Shown in pieces: positions 36,539 through 42,988 of a stretch of DNA of 42,988 bases; position 1 is the first letter of the stretch; each line of letters opens with the position of its first letter. Source of the stretch: an uncultured Candidatus Pelagibacter sp. (GTDB lineage Bacteria; Pseudomonadota; Alphaproteobacteria; Pelagibacterales; Pelagibacteraceae); assembly GCA_905612435.1 (NCBI GenBank), contig CAJQRZ010000024.1:1-42988 (forward strand), read 5' to 3'. The notes under the pieces are model-generated. The model had not been told where the DNA came from. It saw only the letters and a list, made by a program, of their open reading frames with translations, and did no database searches. Made by a program: the position numbers and the translations under genes.

Positions 36539-37444
36539 ATGATTGCGTTAAAAAATGAAAGAATAGCTATACCAGTTGTTTTATTTGCTGGTTTGATCTG
36601 GTCTTTTGGACCTTTAGTAGTCCGAAATATGAATGATCCACATTTAGTTACATGGCAATATATTTTTGCTAGAGGATTAACAATTTTTATGGTCTTGAAC
36701 TTATATTTATTTTTTGAAGAAGGTAGTAAATTTTATAAAAACTATTTTAAAATAGGTTTATCAGGAGTTATTGGTGGTTCTGGACTTGGAATAGCGATGA
36801 TTACATTTATATATTCAATCACTAATACCAGTGCTGCTGTGACCTTACTTTGCTTAGCTGCAATGCCTTTTTTTACTGCATTATTAGGATTTTTATTTTT
36901 AAAAGAAAAAATCTCATTAAATGTTTGGGTAGCTATATTAATAGCGACTGTCGGAATAGTGATAATTTCTTCTGGTAATACTGAAAAAAATTCTTTATTA
37001 GGATTAGTGTATGGTATGGCATCATCAATTGGTTTTTCAGTTTTTTCTGTATCGTTAAGATGGAGAAAAGAAACTCCTAAGTTTACTACCGTTGCCTTTT
37101 CAGGTTTTTTTTGTGTTGTTATTTCAACTATTTTTATTCTAAGCAATGGATCAAATTTTTTATCATCGAGTTATAATGGTGGAATGTTTTCATTGCATGG
37201 AACATTGGTATGTATAGGATTAATTTTATATTCAATAGGTTCAAAAGTTATACCAGCTGCTGAATTAACTTTACTTTCACTTACAGAAGTAATTGGTGGC
37301 ATCTTTTGGGTGTGGCTTCCTTTATTTGGAATTAATGAAATACCTTCTACTAACACTATAATAGGTGGCTTTTTTCTTTTTATGTCTATAATCTATTATA
37401 GCCTTACAATTAAAACAAACAGAAGATTTATTGCTTTAAACTAA
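36539..37444 (+). CDS. EamA-family (DMT) permease next to creatinase
   Basis: A 301-residue membrane protein with ten hydrophobic segments and two EamA repeats (about residues 10-143 and 153-292). The motif LLGFLFLKEKIS marks the end of the first repeat and EVIGGIFWVWLPLFGINEIP lies in the second. It is 18 bases upstream of creatinase in the same orientation, so a role in moving creatine, another guanidino compound or a product is plausible. The substrate is not known. Confidence 0.85.
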   Translation: MIALKNERIAIPVVLFAGLIWSFGPLVVRNMNDPHLVTWQYIFARGLTIFMVLNLYLFFEEGSKFYKNYFKIGLSGVIGGSGLGIAMITFIYSITNTSAAVTLLCLAAMPFFTALLGFLFLKEKISLNVWVAILIATVGIVIISSGNTEKNSLLGLVYGMASSIGFSVFSVSLRWRKETPKFTTVAFSGFFCVVISTIFILSNGSNFLSSSYNGGMFSLHGTLVCIGLILYSIGSKVIPAAELTLLSLTEVIGGIFWVWLPLFGINEIPSTNTIIGGFFLFMSIIYYSLTIKTNRRFIALN

Positions 37445-37462
37445 TTAAAATCGAAAAATAAA

Positions 37463-38680
37463 ATGCAAAGACCAGATTTTTTTAATTTAAAAAACGGCAA
37501 GAAAGCAAAGCTTCCTTTTACAAATAAAGAATATCAAAGAAGATTAATTAATTTAAGAACTGTGATGAGTAAAAATAATATTGATATGATTATTTTAACT
37601 TCAATGCATAACATTGCTTATTATACAGGTTTTATTTATTGCTCATTCGGCAGACCGTACGGCTGTGTCGTAACAGCAGATAAAATTTCGACAATTTCTG
37701 CAAATATAGATGCAAGTCAACCATGGAGAAGATCTCATTCTGATAATGTAATTTTTACTGACTGGAAAAGAGATAATTTTTTAAAAGCTATAGTTTCAAT
37801 AATTGGAAGAGATAAACCTCCAAAAAATATTGGAATTGAAAATGATCATATAACATTGGACGTCAAAGATAAATTATCTTCTATTTTTACATTTTCAGCT
37901 TTTAGTGATGTGTCAAAAAGCTTAATGGAACTTAGAATGATCAAATCAAATGAAGAAATTGAAATTATTAAAAATGGCGCAAGGATTGCAGATATTGGAG
38001 GAGAAGAAATAGTTAAAAATATTAGTGTCGGAGAGAGTGAACTTGAAATAGCAATAGCAGGTAGAGATAAAATGGAAAGAGAAATTGCAAAAACTTATCC
38101 AGATGCAGAATACATGGATACCTGGGTTTGGTTTCAATCAGGAATAAATACAGATGGAGCGCACAATCCTAAAACTTCAAGAAAACTTATTTCTGGGGAT
38201 ATTCTTTCTTTAAATACTTTTCCCATGATTTCGGGATATTATACAGCTCTTGAAAGAACTCTATTTGTAGACAAAATTGATGATGCCTCTTTAAAAGCAT
38301 GGGAGGCAAATGTCAAAGTTCACAAAAGAGGACTAGAGTTAATTAAGCCAGGAACTAAATGTTCAGCCATATGTTATGAGTTGAATGAACTTTTTGCTGA
38401 ACTTGGCTATCTTCATTACCGGACATTTGGTTATGGTCATTCGTTCGGTGTATTATCTCATTTTTATGGAAGAGAAGCAGGACTAGAACTGAGAGAAGAT
38501 ATTGATACTGTATTAGAGGAAAACATGGTTGTTTCTATGGAGCCTATGATTATGATACCCGAAGGAAAACTGGGAGCAGGTGGGTACAGAGAGCACGATA
38601 TTTTAGTTATTGGGAAAAATACCTCAGAAAATATTACTAAGTTTCCTTTTGGTCCAGAACACAATATTATCAAATCATAA
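37463..38680 (+). CDS. Creatinase (creatine amidinohydrolase)
   Basis: Hydrolyses creatine to sarcosine and urea. The 405 residues have the M24 'pita-bread' fold, and the sequence is close to the Pseudomonas putida enzyme along its length. The first ninety residues contain YCSFGRPY (Phe62 and Arg64) and SANIDASQPWRR. The catalytic His234 sits in NTDGAHNP, and the glutamates Glu264 and Glu360 and Arg337 in FYGREAGLELREDIDTVLE match the creatine-binding set. The conserved C-terminal EHDILVIG is present. This residue match distinguishes it from aminopeptidase P. Downstream, an amidinotransferase-like gene begins 3 bases after the stop. Confidence 0.92.
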   Translation: MQRPDFFNLKNGKKAKLPFTNKEYQRRLINLRTVMSKNNIDMIILTSMHNIAYYTGFIYCSFGRPYGCVVTADKISTISANIDASQPWRRSHSDNVIFTDWKRDNFLKAIVSIIGRDKPPKNIGIENDHITLDVKDKLSSIFTFSAFSDVSKSLMELRMIKSNEEIEIIKNGARIADIGGEEIVKNISVGESELEIAIAGRDKMEREIAKTYPDAEYMDTWVWFQSGINTDGAHNPKTSRKLISGDILSLNTFPMISGYYTALERTLFVDKIDDASLKAWEANVKVHKRGLELIKPGTKCSAICYELNELFAELGYLHYRTFGYGHSFGVLSHFYGREAGLELREDIDTVLEENMVVSMEPMIMIPEGKLGAGGYREHDILVIGKNTSENITKFPFGPEHNIIKS

Positions 38681-38683
38681 TTT

Positions 38684-39799
38684 ATGAATGAAAAAAAAAC
38701 TATTGTTAATAGTTGGAATGAATGGGACCCTTTAAAACATGTAATCGTTGGTAAGGCAGATGGAACCTGTATTCCTGGGCCAGAGCCAGCTTTAGATGCA
38801 AAGGTTCCAGAAGATTCAGATATGCGTGGTCAGTTTGGTCCAAGAACCAAAGACACAGTTGATAAAGCCAATCAACTTCTTGATGATTTTTCCAACATGT
38901 TAATTAAAAGAGGTATCAAGGTAGACAGACCAAACCCAATTGATTTTAATCAAAAAATATCAACACCAGATTGGAAAGCAGATACAATGTTTGGATGTAT
39001 GCCACCAAGAGACGTTTTACTTACTGTTGGTAATGAAATTTTAGAAGCTACAATGAGTTACAGATGTAGATGGTTCGAGTATTTGTGTTACAGACCACTG
39101 TTAAAAAAATATTATGACGAAGATCCAAATATGAGACATGAATCTGCTCCAAAACCAAGATTAACAGATAAGGACTACAGAAAAGATTATTTGTCAGATA
39201 AAATTGGAATTCAAAAAAGACTAGAGTGGACAGAAGATAAATTTTTTGTAACCACAGAAGAAGAGCCACTATTTGATGCTGCGGATGTTTTGAGATTTGG
39301 TAAAGATTTGGTAGTGCAACACGGTTTTACAACAAATCTAAAAGGAATTGATTGGCTTAAAAGACATTATAAAGATCATAGAGTTCATGCAGTTAATTTT
39401 CCAGGCGACCCTTATCCAATTCATATCGATGCAACGTTTACTCCAATTAAAGAAGGTTTAATTATTAATAATCCTCAAAGAAAACTTCCAAAAGAACAAA
39501 GAAAGCTATTTGAAAATAATGAATGGGAAATAATTGATTCTGCTCAGCCTGCTCATAATGAACCACCACCATTATGTTATTCATCCACTTGGCTATCTAT
39601 GAATGTTTTAGTGTTAGATCCAAAAACAGTGTGTGTTGAAAAAAGTGAAGTATATCAAGCAGAACAGTTAGATAAGTTAGGCATGGAAGTGATACCAGTT
39701 GAAATGAGAGATGCGTATGCTTTTGGTGGGGGACTTCATTGTTGTACAGCAGATGTTTATAGAGAAGGTGAATTGAAAGATTATTTTCCAAAACAATAA
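38684..39799 (+). CDS. Glycine amidinotransferase-like (AGAT family) enzyme
   Basis: A 371-residue amidinotransferase close to vertebrate L-arginine:glycine amidinotransferase. Shared motifs are VNSWNEWDPLKHVIVG, FDAADVLRFG, HIDATF and STWLSMNVLVLD. The catalytic Cys353 is in GGGLHCCTADV, with His247 and an Asp in FDAAD (198 or 201). Substrate-pocket positions differ: the residues matching human Asn300 and Met302 are Tyr244 and Ile246, while the Ser355 match (Ser305) is kept. The enzyme would move an amidino group from arginine to an amine such as glycine. It begins 3 bases after the creatinase stop, so the pair is one operon. The acceptor is uncertain. Confidence 0.88.
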   Translation: MNEKKTIVNSWNEWDPLKHVIVGKADGTCIPGPEPALDAKVPEDSDMRGQFGPRTKDTVDKANQLLDDFSNMLIKRGIKVDRPNPIDFNQKISTPDWKADTMFGCMPPRDVLLTVGNEILEATMSYRCRWFEYLCYRPLLKKYYDEDPNMRHESAPKPRLTDKDYRKDYLSDKIGIQKRLEWTEDKFFVTTEEEPLFDAADVLRFGKDLVVQHGFTTNLKGIDWLKRHYKDHRVHAVNFPGDPYPIHIDATFTPIKEGLIINNPQRKLPKEQRKLFENNEWEIIDSAQPAHNEPPPLCYSSTWLSMNVLVLDPKTVCVEKSEVYQAEQLDKLGMEVIPVEMRDAYAFGGGLHCCTADVYREGELKDYFPKQ

Positions 39800-39808
39800 A
39801 AAGATAAA

Positions 39809-39934
39809 TTAGCTAGGGTTTTCTTTTAGAAAATTAATATAATTTAATACTTCATAAAACTTTTCATCAGGAATATCTTTATAACTGTTCTCAAATTTCT
39901 CTTTGACACAGAGAGCAATAGTAAAATAACACCT
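39809..39934 (-). pseudogene. Decayed copy of the small gene at 42474
   Basis: Read on the minus strand, this codes for IALCVKEKFENSYKDIPDEK and continues to end in KENPS and a stop. It matches the last 40 residues of the 75-residue protein at 42474-42701 (VALCVKEKFGNSYKDIPDDK, ending KSNPS) almost position by position. The upstream half of the gene is absent and replaced by unrelated sequence, and no ATG is in frame. A short product from an in-frame GTG cannot be excluded. Both copies point the same way, flanking the autotransporter-like gene. Confidence 0.85.
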
Positions 39935-40025
39935 GACTCTCGACACCCCCTGATAGCCTAAAACCCTTATACTTACTTAGTTATTAAAATAGACTTGGTG
40001 TTAATACAAAGCAATTTTAACGACA

Positions 40026-40047
40026 AAACTGTCAACAAACTGTCAAC
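40026..40047 (+). repeat. 11-bp tandem direct repeat (left flank)
   Basis: Two perfect copies of AAACTGTCAAC abut each other. A second pair of 11-base repeats (ACCAGACACAA, then ACCAGACAC) lies at 42423-42442, on the other side of the autotransporter-like gene. Paired repeats of this size are typical of arm-type sites bound by tyrosine integrases, but no integrase or crossover core was identified. Confidence 0.6.
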
Positions 40048-40193
40048 ATTTCCGAGTGCTCATTAACCTCCATTCCATCACCTAGACACCTGATTAGAGA
40101 CTTGGTAGGGTCTGGTTATGATTTCATGTGTATTGGCCAGTTATAACTATTAAAAAACCTATATAATCCTAAATAATTACGAAGAATAACCGA

Positions 40194-40220
40194 TATGATT
40201 TATATGATTTATATTATTTA
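40194..40220 (+). repeat. 9-bp tandem repeat
   Basis: Three copies of TATGATTTA (the third is TATTATTTA) lie 18 bases before the autotransporter-like start codon. Variation in copy number here could alter promoter spacing, but no promoter role has been shown. Confidence 0.6.
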
Positions 40221-40238
40221 TTTATTATACAAAACCTA

Positions 40239-42356
40239 ATGTTAAATTATTTAAAGAAAATATTTTCAATATTCCTAATCTTTAATTTAACTTTTGTTAG
40301 CTCAGCACAAGCTGCTGCAACCTTTGTAGATAGTTTTAGTGTTGCAACTCAAGAGGATAATTCTACTGGTGTCACTTTTAATAATGATGGAACCAAGATG
40401 TTTGTGACAGGTAATGCTGGTAATGATGTAGGTGAATATAGTTTAACAACTGCCTTTGATGTCTCAACTGCAACTTTTGTAGATAGGTTTGGGGTTGCAA
40501 CTCAAGATAGCAATCCTTCTGGTGTTGCTTTTAATAATGATGGAACCAAGATGTTTGTAGTAGGTTTTTCTGGTAAAGATGTAAATGAATATACATTATC
40601 AACAGGTTTTGATTTAACATCAACAGTAACTTTCAATGACATAAATGGAGATGGAACAGGTTTTGATGTTAGTGGTCAAGAATCATCCCCTCGTGTTGTC
40701 ATTTTTAATAATGATGGAACCAAGATGTTTGTGGTAGGTAAAGATGATGATGCTGTAAATGAATATACATTATCAACAGGTTTTGATTTAACATCAACTG
40801 TAACCTTTGTAGATAGTTTTAGTGTTAGTGGTCAAGAGAATAACTCTGAAGGTCTTGCTTTTAATAATGATGGAACCAAGATGTTTGTAGTAGGTTTTTC
40901 TGGTGATGATGTAAATGAATATACATTATCAACAGGTTTTGATTTAACATCAACTGTAACCTTTGTAGACAGATTTAGTGTTGCAACTCAAGAGACTAAA
41001 CCTACTGGTGTTACTTTTAATAATGATGGAACCAAGATGTTTGTAGTAGGTTCTGATAGTGACAATGTAAATGAATATACTTTAAGCTGTGCTTTTAAAG
41101 TAACTGCTTCATCAAAATGTGACGCACCACAAAAAATTAAAGATGTTAGAGGTATAGTTGATGCTCAAATTAATACCGCTAAAAATTTTGCTAAAGACTC
41201 AAGTCAGTCTGCATTAAAAAGATTAGCTAATTTAAGAGCTAAAGATGATAATAAAAGTGCTCAAAAAATTGAATTAAACTTTGAAGGTGAAACATTAAAT
41301 GAAATATCTAATAATGTTTTAAGTTCCGCACCAGCTAAATTTAACCCACTTCAAAAGTTGGATCAAATTTTGCCTAATGATTGGGCAGCATGGAGCGAAG
41401 GTAGTGTTAGTTTTGGAAAAATAGGTGACAACCCCTTAAGTTCTGCTCAAGATATGACCAGCCTTGGTATATCTGTCGGTGCTGATAAAAAAACTGATAA
41501 TGATAAAGTATTAGGAGTTGCTTTAAGAATTGGTCACACAGACGTTGATGTTGGAACCTTTGGCTCTGCAGTTGACACTAACGCTTTAAGTTTATCCGTT
41601 TATGGATCTAACAGTTTTGATGATCATAATTTTTTAGAACACATTTTTGGTACTAGTTATTTAGATAGTGATATTACAAGAAAAAACCAAGGAAACACTA
41701 ATACTCAAACGGGTGACCGTAAAGGTAAGCAAGTTTTTGGTTCACTTAATTTTGGTAGAGAATATGAAGATGGTGATGTAATTATTACTCCAACAGGACG
41801 TATTGATGGAAGTTATACAGCGCTGGATAGCTATACAGAAAGTGGTAACGAAGCGATTAGGTATAATGATCAAGATATTAGATCTTTAATGGCTTCTTTA
41901 GGAGTATTAATAGACCAAGATGCTGATTGGGAAAATTCAAATGTAAGATCTAGAATTAATCTTGAATATGGTAAAGAATTTGCTTCAAACTCTAAGGTGG
42001 TAACAAGTTATGTATCAGACAACGAAAATTTTGAATATCTATCTGGTGGAAAAAATAAAGATATATACACGGCAGGACTTGGTTTTGAGTTTAAGCATGA
42101 CCAAGGGTTAACAATTAGTACTGATTACGAAAGACAACTAATCAAGGGTCATGGTTTTACTAAAAAATTTACATTATCAGCAGGCTTTTTATCTAGAAAT
42201 GAAACAGAGTTTGCACTTGGGCTTGATAAAGACATGACTTCAAACTTTAAAATTTCTAAAGCGTTAGATGGTTTTGACCTAGGGTTTAATTTAGAAAATG
42301 ATTTTTCAAATCAAGAAAATCATAATGCTAACTTATCTCTATTAAGTAAGTTTTAA
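40239..42356 (+). CDS. Secreted repeat protein with predicted autotransporter beta-barrel
   Basis: A 705-residue surface protein. Residues 1-27 form a signal peptide, with a likely cut after SSAQA. Residues about 28-285 contain five propeller-like repeats of 51-58 residues, each with FNNDGTKMFV(V/T)G and a following EYTLSTGFDLTS. A charged, probably helical linker (about 290-370) follows. From about residue 385 the sequence resembles an autotransporter barrel (alternating strands, aromatic ends), closing in LSLLSKF with a terminal Phe. The start has no Shine-Dalgarno. The passenger repeats are nearly identical in DNA. The role is unknown: adhesion or phage/predator interaction are possible. 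Confidence 0.85.
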   Translation: MLNYLKKIFSIFLIFNLTFVSSAQAAATFVDSFSVATQEDNSTGVTFNNDGTKMFVTGNAGNDVGEYSLTTAFDVSTATFVDRFGVATQDSNPSGVAFNNDGTKMFVVGFSGKDVNEYTLSTGFDLTSTVTFNDINGDGTGFDVSGQESSPRVVIFNNDGTKMFVVGKDDDAVNEYTLSTGFDLTSTVTFVDSFSVSGQENNSEGLAFNNDGTKMFVVGFSGDDVNEYTLSTGFDLTSTVTFVDRFSVATQETKPTGVTFNNDGTKMFVVGSDSDNVNEYTLSCAFKVTASSKCDAPQKIKDVRGIVDAQINTAKNFAKDSSQSALKRLANLRAKDDNKSAQKIELNFEGETLNEISNNVLSSAPAKFNPLQKLDQILPNDWAAWSEGSVSFGKIGDNPLSSAQDMTSLGISVGADKKTDNDKVLGVALRIGHTDVDVGTFGSAVDTNALSLSVYGSNSFDDHNFLEHIFGTSYLDSDITRKNQGNTNTQTGDRKGKQVFGSLNFGREYEDGDVIITPTGRIDGSYTALDSYTESGNEAIRYNDQDIRSLMASLGVLIDQDADWENSNVRSRINLEYGKEFASNSKVVTSYVSDNENFEYLSGGKNKDIYTAGLGFEFKHDQGLTISTDYERQLIKGHGFTKKFTLSAGFLSRNETEFALGLDKDMTSNFKISKALDGFDLGFNLENDFSNQENHNANLSLLSKF
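40380..41100 (+). repeat. Near-identical coding repeats
   Basis: The block beginning AATAATGATGGAACCAAGAT recurs at 40380, 40533, 40707, 40863 and 41019 (spacings 153, 174, 156 and 156 bases, all multiples of three). A second block beginning GTAAATGAATATACATTATC recurs at 40581, 40755 and 40911. Such identity at DNA level suggests recent duplication or gene conversion and would allow copy-number change without frameshift. Confidence 0.9.
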
Positions 42357-42422
42357 CAAAAAATTAAAATCATTCTAAATACAACAACGGATAATAAGTA
42401 GTTATAGGATTATCTGGGATAG

Positions 42423-42442
42423 ACCAGACACAAACCAGACAC
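42423..42442 (+). repeat. 11-bp tandem direct repeat (right flank)
   Basis: ACCAGACACAA is followed directly by ACCAGACAC and then TT, one full and one nearly full copy. It lies between the autotransporter-like gene and the small phage-like gene, mirroring the paired repeat at 40026-40047. Confidence 0.5.
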
Positions 42443-42473
42443 TTATTCGAGTTAGAAAAAAATGTTCTCTTGC

Positions 42474-42701
42474 TTAACTTGGGTTGCTCTTCAAATGTTC
42501 AATGTAATCAACAACTTCTTGAAACTTATCATCAGGAATATCTTTATATGAGTTGCCAAACTTCTCTTTGACACACAAAGCAACGTGCGCGTAAGAGTTT
42601 CTTCCCTTGGGGTGATTAGGGTGATCTGGTAGTTGATCCTGTAAATAATCACCAGCTTCCTGTATCATTTTCCACAGTTTACTTGCGTTTTCTTTATTCA
42701 C
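42474..42701 (-). CDS. Small protein resembling phage antirepressor ORF6C-type domain
   Basis: A 75-residue protein starting at GTG. Its C-terminal half (GRNSYAHVALCVKEKFGNSYKD, then IPDDKFQEVVDYIEHL) looks like the C-terminal domain found in phage antirepressor proteins, here with no DNA-binding or N-terminal domain attached. This is a resemblance by eye, not a confirmed match. A decayed copy lies at 39809-39934. The GTG overlaps the stop of a 22-residue frame, so translation may be coupled. Confidence 0.7.
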   Translation of the reverse strand: MNKENASKLWKMIQEAGDYLQDQLPDHPNHPKGRNSYAHVALCVKEKFGNSYKDIPDDKFQEVVDYIEHLKSNPS

Positions 42702-42762
42702 ACTGTCTCATTTCTTGTTTTATCTCTAAATGAACTAGTATTGGTACTAGTTTATCCCACAT
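42694..42762 (-). CDS. Possible 22-residue micro-protein
   Basis: ATG at 42760-42762 opens the frame MWDKLVPILVHLEIKQEMRQ plus two residues (CE), ending in TAA at 42694-42696. It overlaps the GTG of the next gene by 8 bases in a different frame. The amphipathic pattern looks coding, and the overlap would permit coupling. A 10-bp palindrome (TGAACTAGTA with TACTAGTTTA, 42731-42754, loop TTGG) lies within it. Length makes chance possible. Confidence 0.4.
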   Translation of the reverse strand: MWDKLVPILVHLEIKQEMRQCE

Positions 42763-42792
42763 AATCCTAAAAGTTTTTTAAACATATTATTT

Positions 42793-42987
42793 CTAATTTT
42801 CTTTTTCTTTTTCGATCTCGAAGTCTTCAAGTTTAGAAAATAATTCTTCTTGTAATTTTCGGTCGTCTTGCTCTCCTATTACTTTTTTCAATTTGTCTCT
42901 TTGTTTTATTTTTATATCTTTTATTTGATCTTCTATCAATTCAAGTCTTTTTGCTTTATCAAATCTATCTTCCCATTCTTTTATTTT
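42793..42987 (-). CDS. Partial coiled-coil protein (5' end outside window)
   Basis: An open minus-strand frame enters from the right edge and ends at TAG (42793-42795), giving 64 residues. They are almost entirely charged and heptad-like: KEWEDRFDKAKRLELIEDQ, then KDIKIKQRDKLKKV, and an acidic tail ending EKEKEN. It is probably the helical C-terminus of a larger protein. No family is recognised. It lies upstream of the micro-frame and the 75-residue gene in the same orientation, and the three may form one small operon. Confidence 0.65.
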   Translation of the reverse strand, partial: KIKEWEDRFDKAKRLELIEDQIKDIKIKQRDKLKKVIGEQDDRKLQEELFSKLEDFEIEKEKEN

Positions 42988-42988
42988 T

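Larger units (their letters stand above)
39935..40238. other. Non-coding stretch with short repeats before the autotransporter-like gene
   Basis: Apart from the gene remnant this gap holds no frame that can be supported. It has two perfect tandem copies of AAACTGTCAAC (40026-40036 and 40037-40047), a less A+T-rich block at 40050-40140, a TATAAT at 40162-40167, and a 9-base tandem TATGATTTA (40194-40220, third copy with one mismatch) just before the next gene. No tRNA could be drawn. Confidence 0.5.

Noticed and set aside
36742-37146. 134-codon minus-strand frame inside the EamA gene
   Set aside because: Antisense to a well-supported membrane protein; no motif or start signal.
37463-38680. 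Generic Xaa-Pro aminopeptidase call for the M24 protein
   Set aside because: The N-terminal domain and creatine-contact residues (Phe62, Arg64, Arg337, Glu360) match creatinase along the whole length.
39935-40238. A tRNA gene as integration target
   Set aside because: No cloverleaf or T-arm with the expected stems could be drawn on either strand here or around 42440.
40239-41100. Repeats in the autotransporter-like gene as a CRISPR array
   Set aside because: Repeat spacing is a multiple of three, the repeats lie in one open frame, and the intervening sequences also code for related residues.
42731-42754. Palindrome TGAACTAGTA/TACTAGTTTA as a terminator
   Set aside because: No T run follows on either strand and the stem is A+T-rich; it is more likely part of a coding frame or an operator.

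Overview
The window looks like part of a SAR11-clade alphaproteobacterium (Pelagibacterales). The evidence is very high A+T content, tightly packed genes that often overlap by a few bases, many starts without a clear Shine-Dalgarno, adrenodoxin-type ferredoxin, and a tandem glycine riboswitch in front of gcvT, which is a known trait of this clade. The placement is inferred from gene content and style, not from a marker gene.

Layout. Bases 1-3001 hold guaA and panB with a convergent TerC-type membrane protein. Bases 3180-7184 hold a purine-ring degradation set: an NCS1 permease behind a leader RNA that can fold, facing the operon puuE-alc-allA (allantoin to glyoxylate and urea). Bases 7359-13965 hold a TRAP transporter (dctP, terminator, dctQM), a TPR protein, the 5-oxoprolinase genes pxpA/pxpBC and an EamA permease. 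A radical SAM protein and a [2Fe-2S] ferredoxin follow. Bases 16236-20820 hold a good promoter, the glycine riboswitch and gcvT-gcvH-gcvP. Only 12 bases downstream begins a lipid-modification operon (flavin amine oxidase, DUF1365, Cfa-type methyltransferase, DUF3833 lipoprotein). Next come an SDR, TspO and a DAO-type flavoenzyme. Bases 26943-36490 hold selO, an NAD-linked molybdenum formate dehydrogenase (fdsA and a fused fdsG-fdsB), fdhD, an HPP membrane protein and a NifU-like scaffold on the minus strand, with divergent mobA and moeA. Bases 36539-39799 hold an EamA permease, creatinase and a glycine-amidinotransferase-like enzyme.

The last 3.2 kb is different. It holds a repeat-rich secreted protein with a predicted autotransporter barrel. 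The gene is flanked on one side by a decayed copy, and on the other by an intact copy, of a small gene resembling the C-terminal domain of phage antirepressors. Paired 11-bp direct repeats also lie on each side. It looks like a mobile or hypervariable-island boundary.

How the genes fit together. Most of the metabolic genes feed or drain glycine, glyoxylate, urea and C1 units. Allantoin gives glyoxylate plus urea. Creatine gives sarcosine plus urea. Sarcosine-type amines can be oxidised by a DAO enzyme to glycine. Glycine is cleaved by GcvTHP, and formate from C1 oxidation is oxidised by FDH with its molybdenum-cofactor genes. The most interesting proposal is the creatinase/amidinotransferase pair, which could act as an arginase bypass with glycine as carrier or as a scavenging route for guanidino compounds. 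No tRNA, rRNA, CRISPR array or intact insertion sequence was seen.
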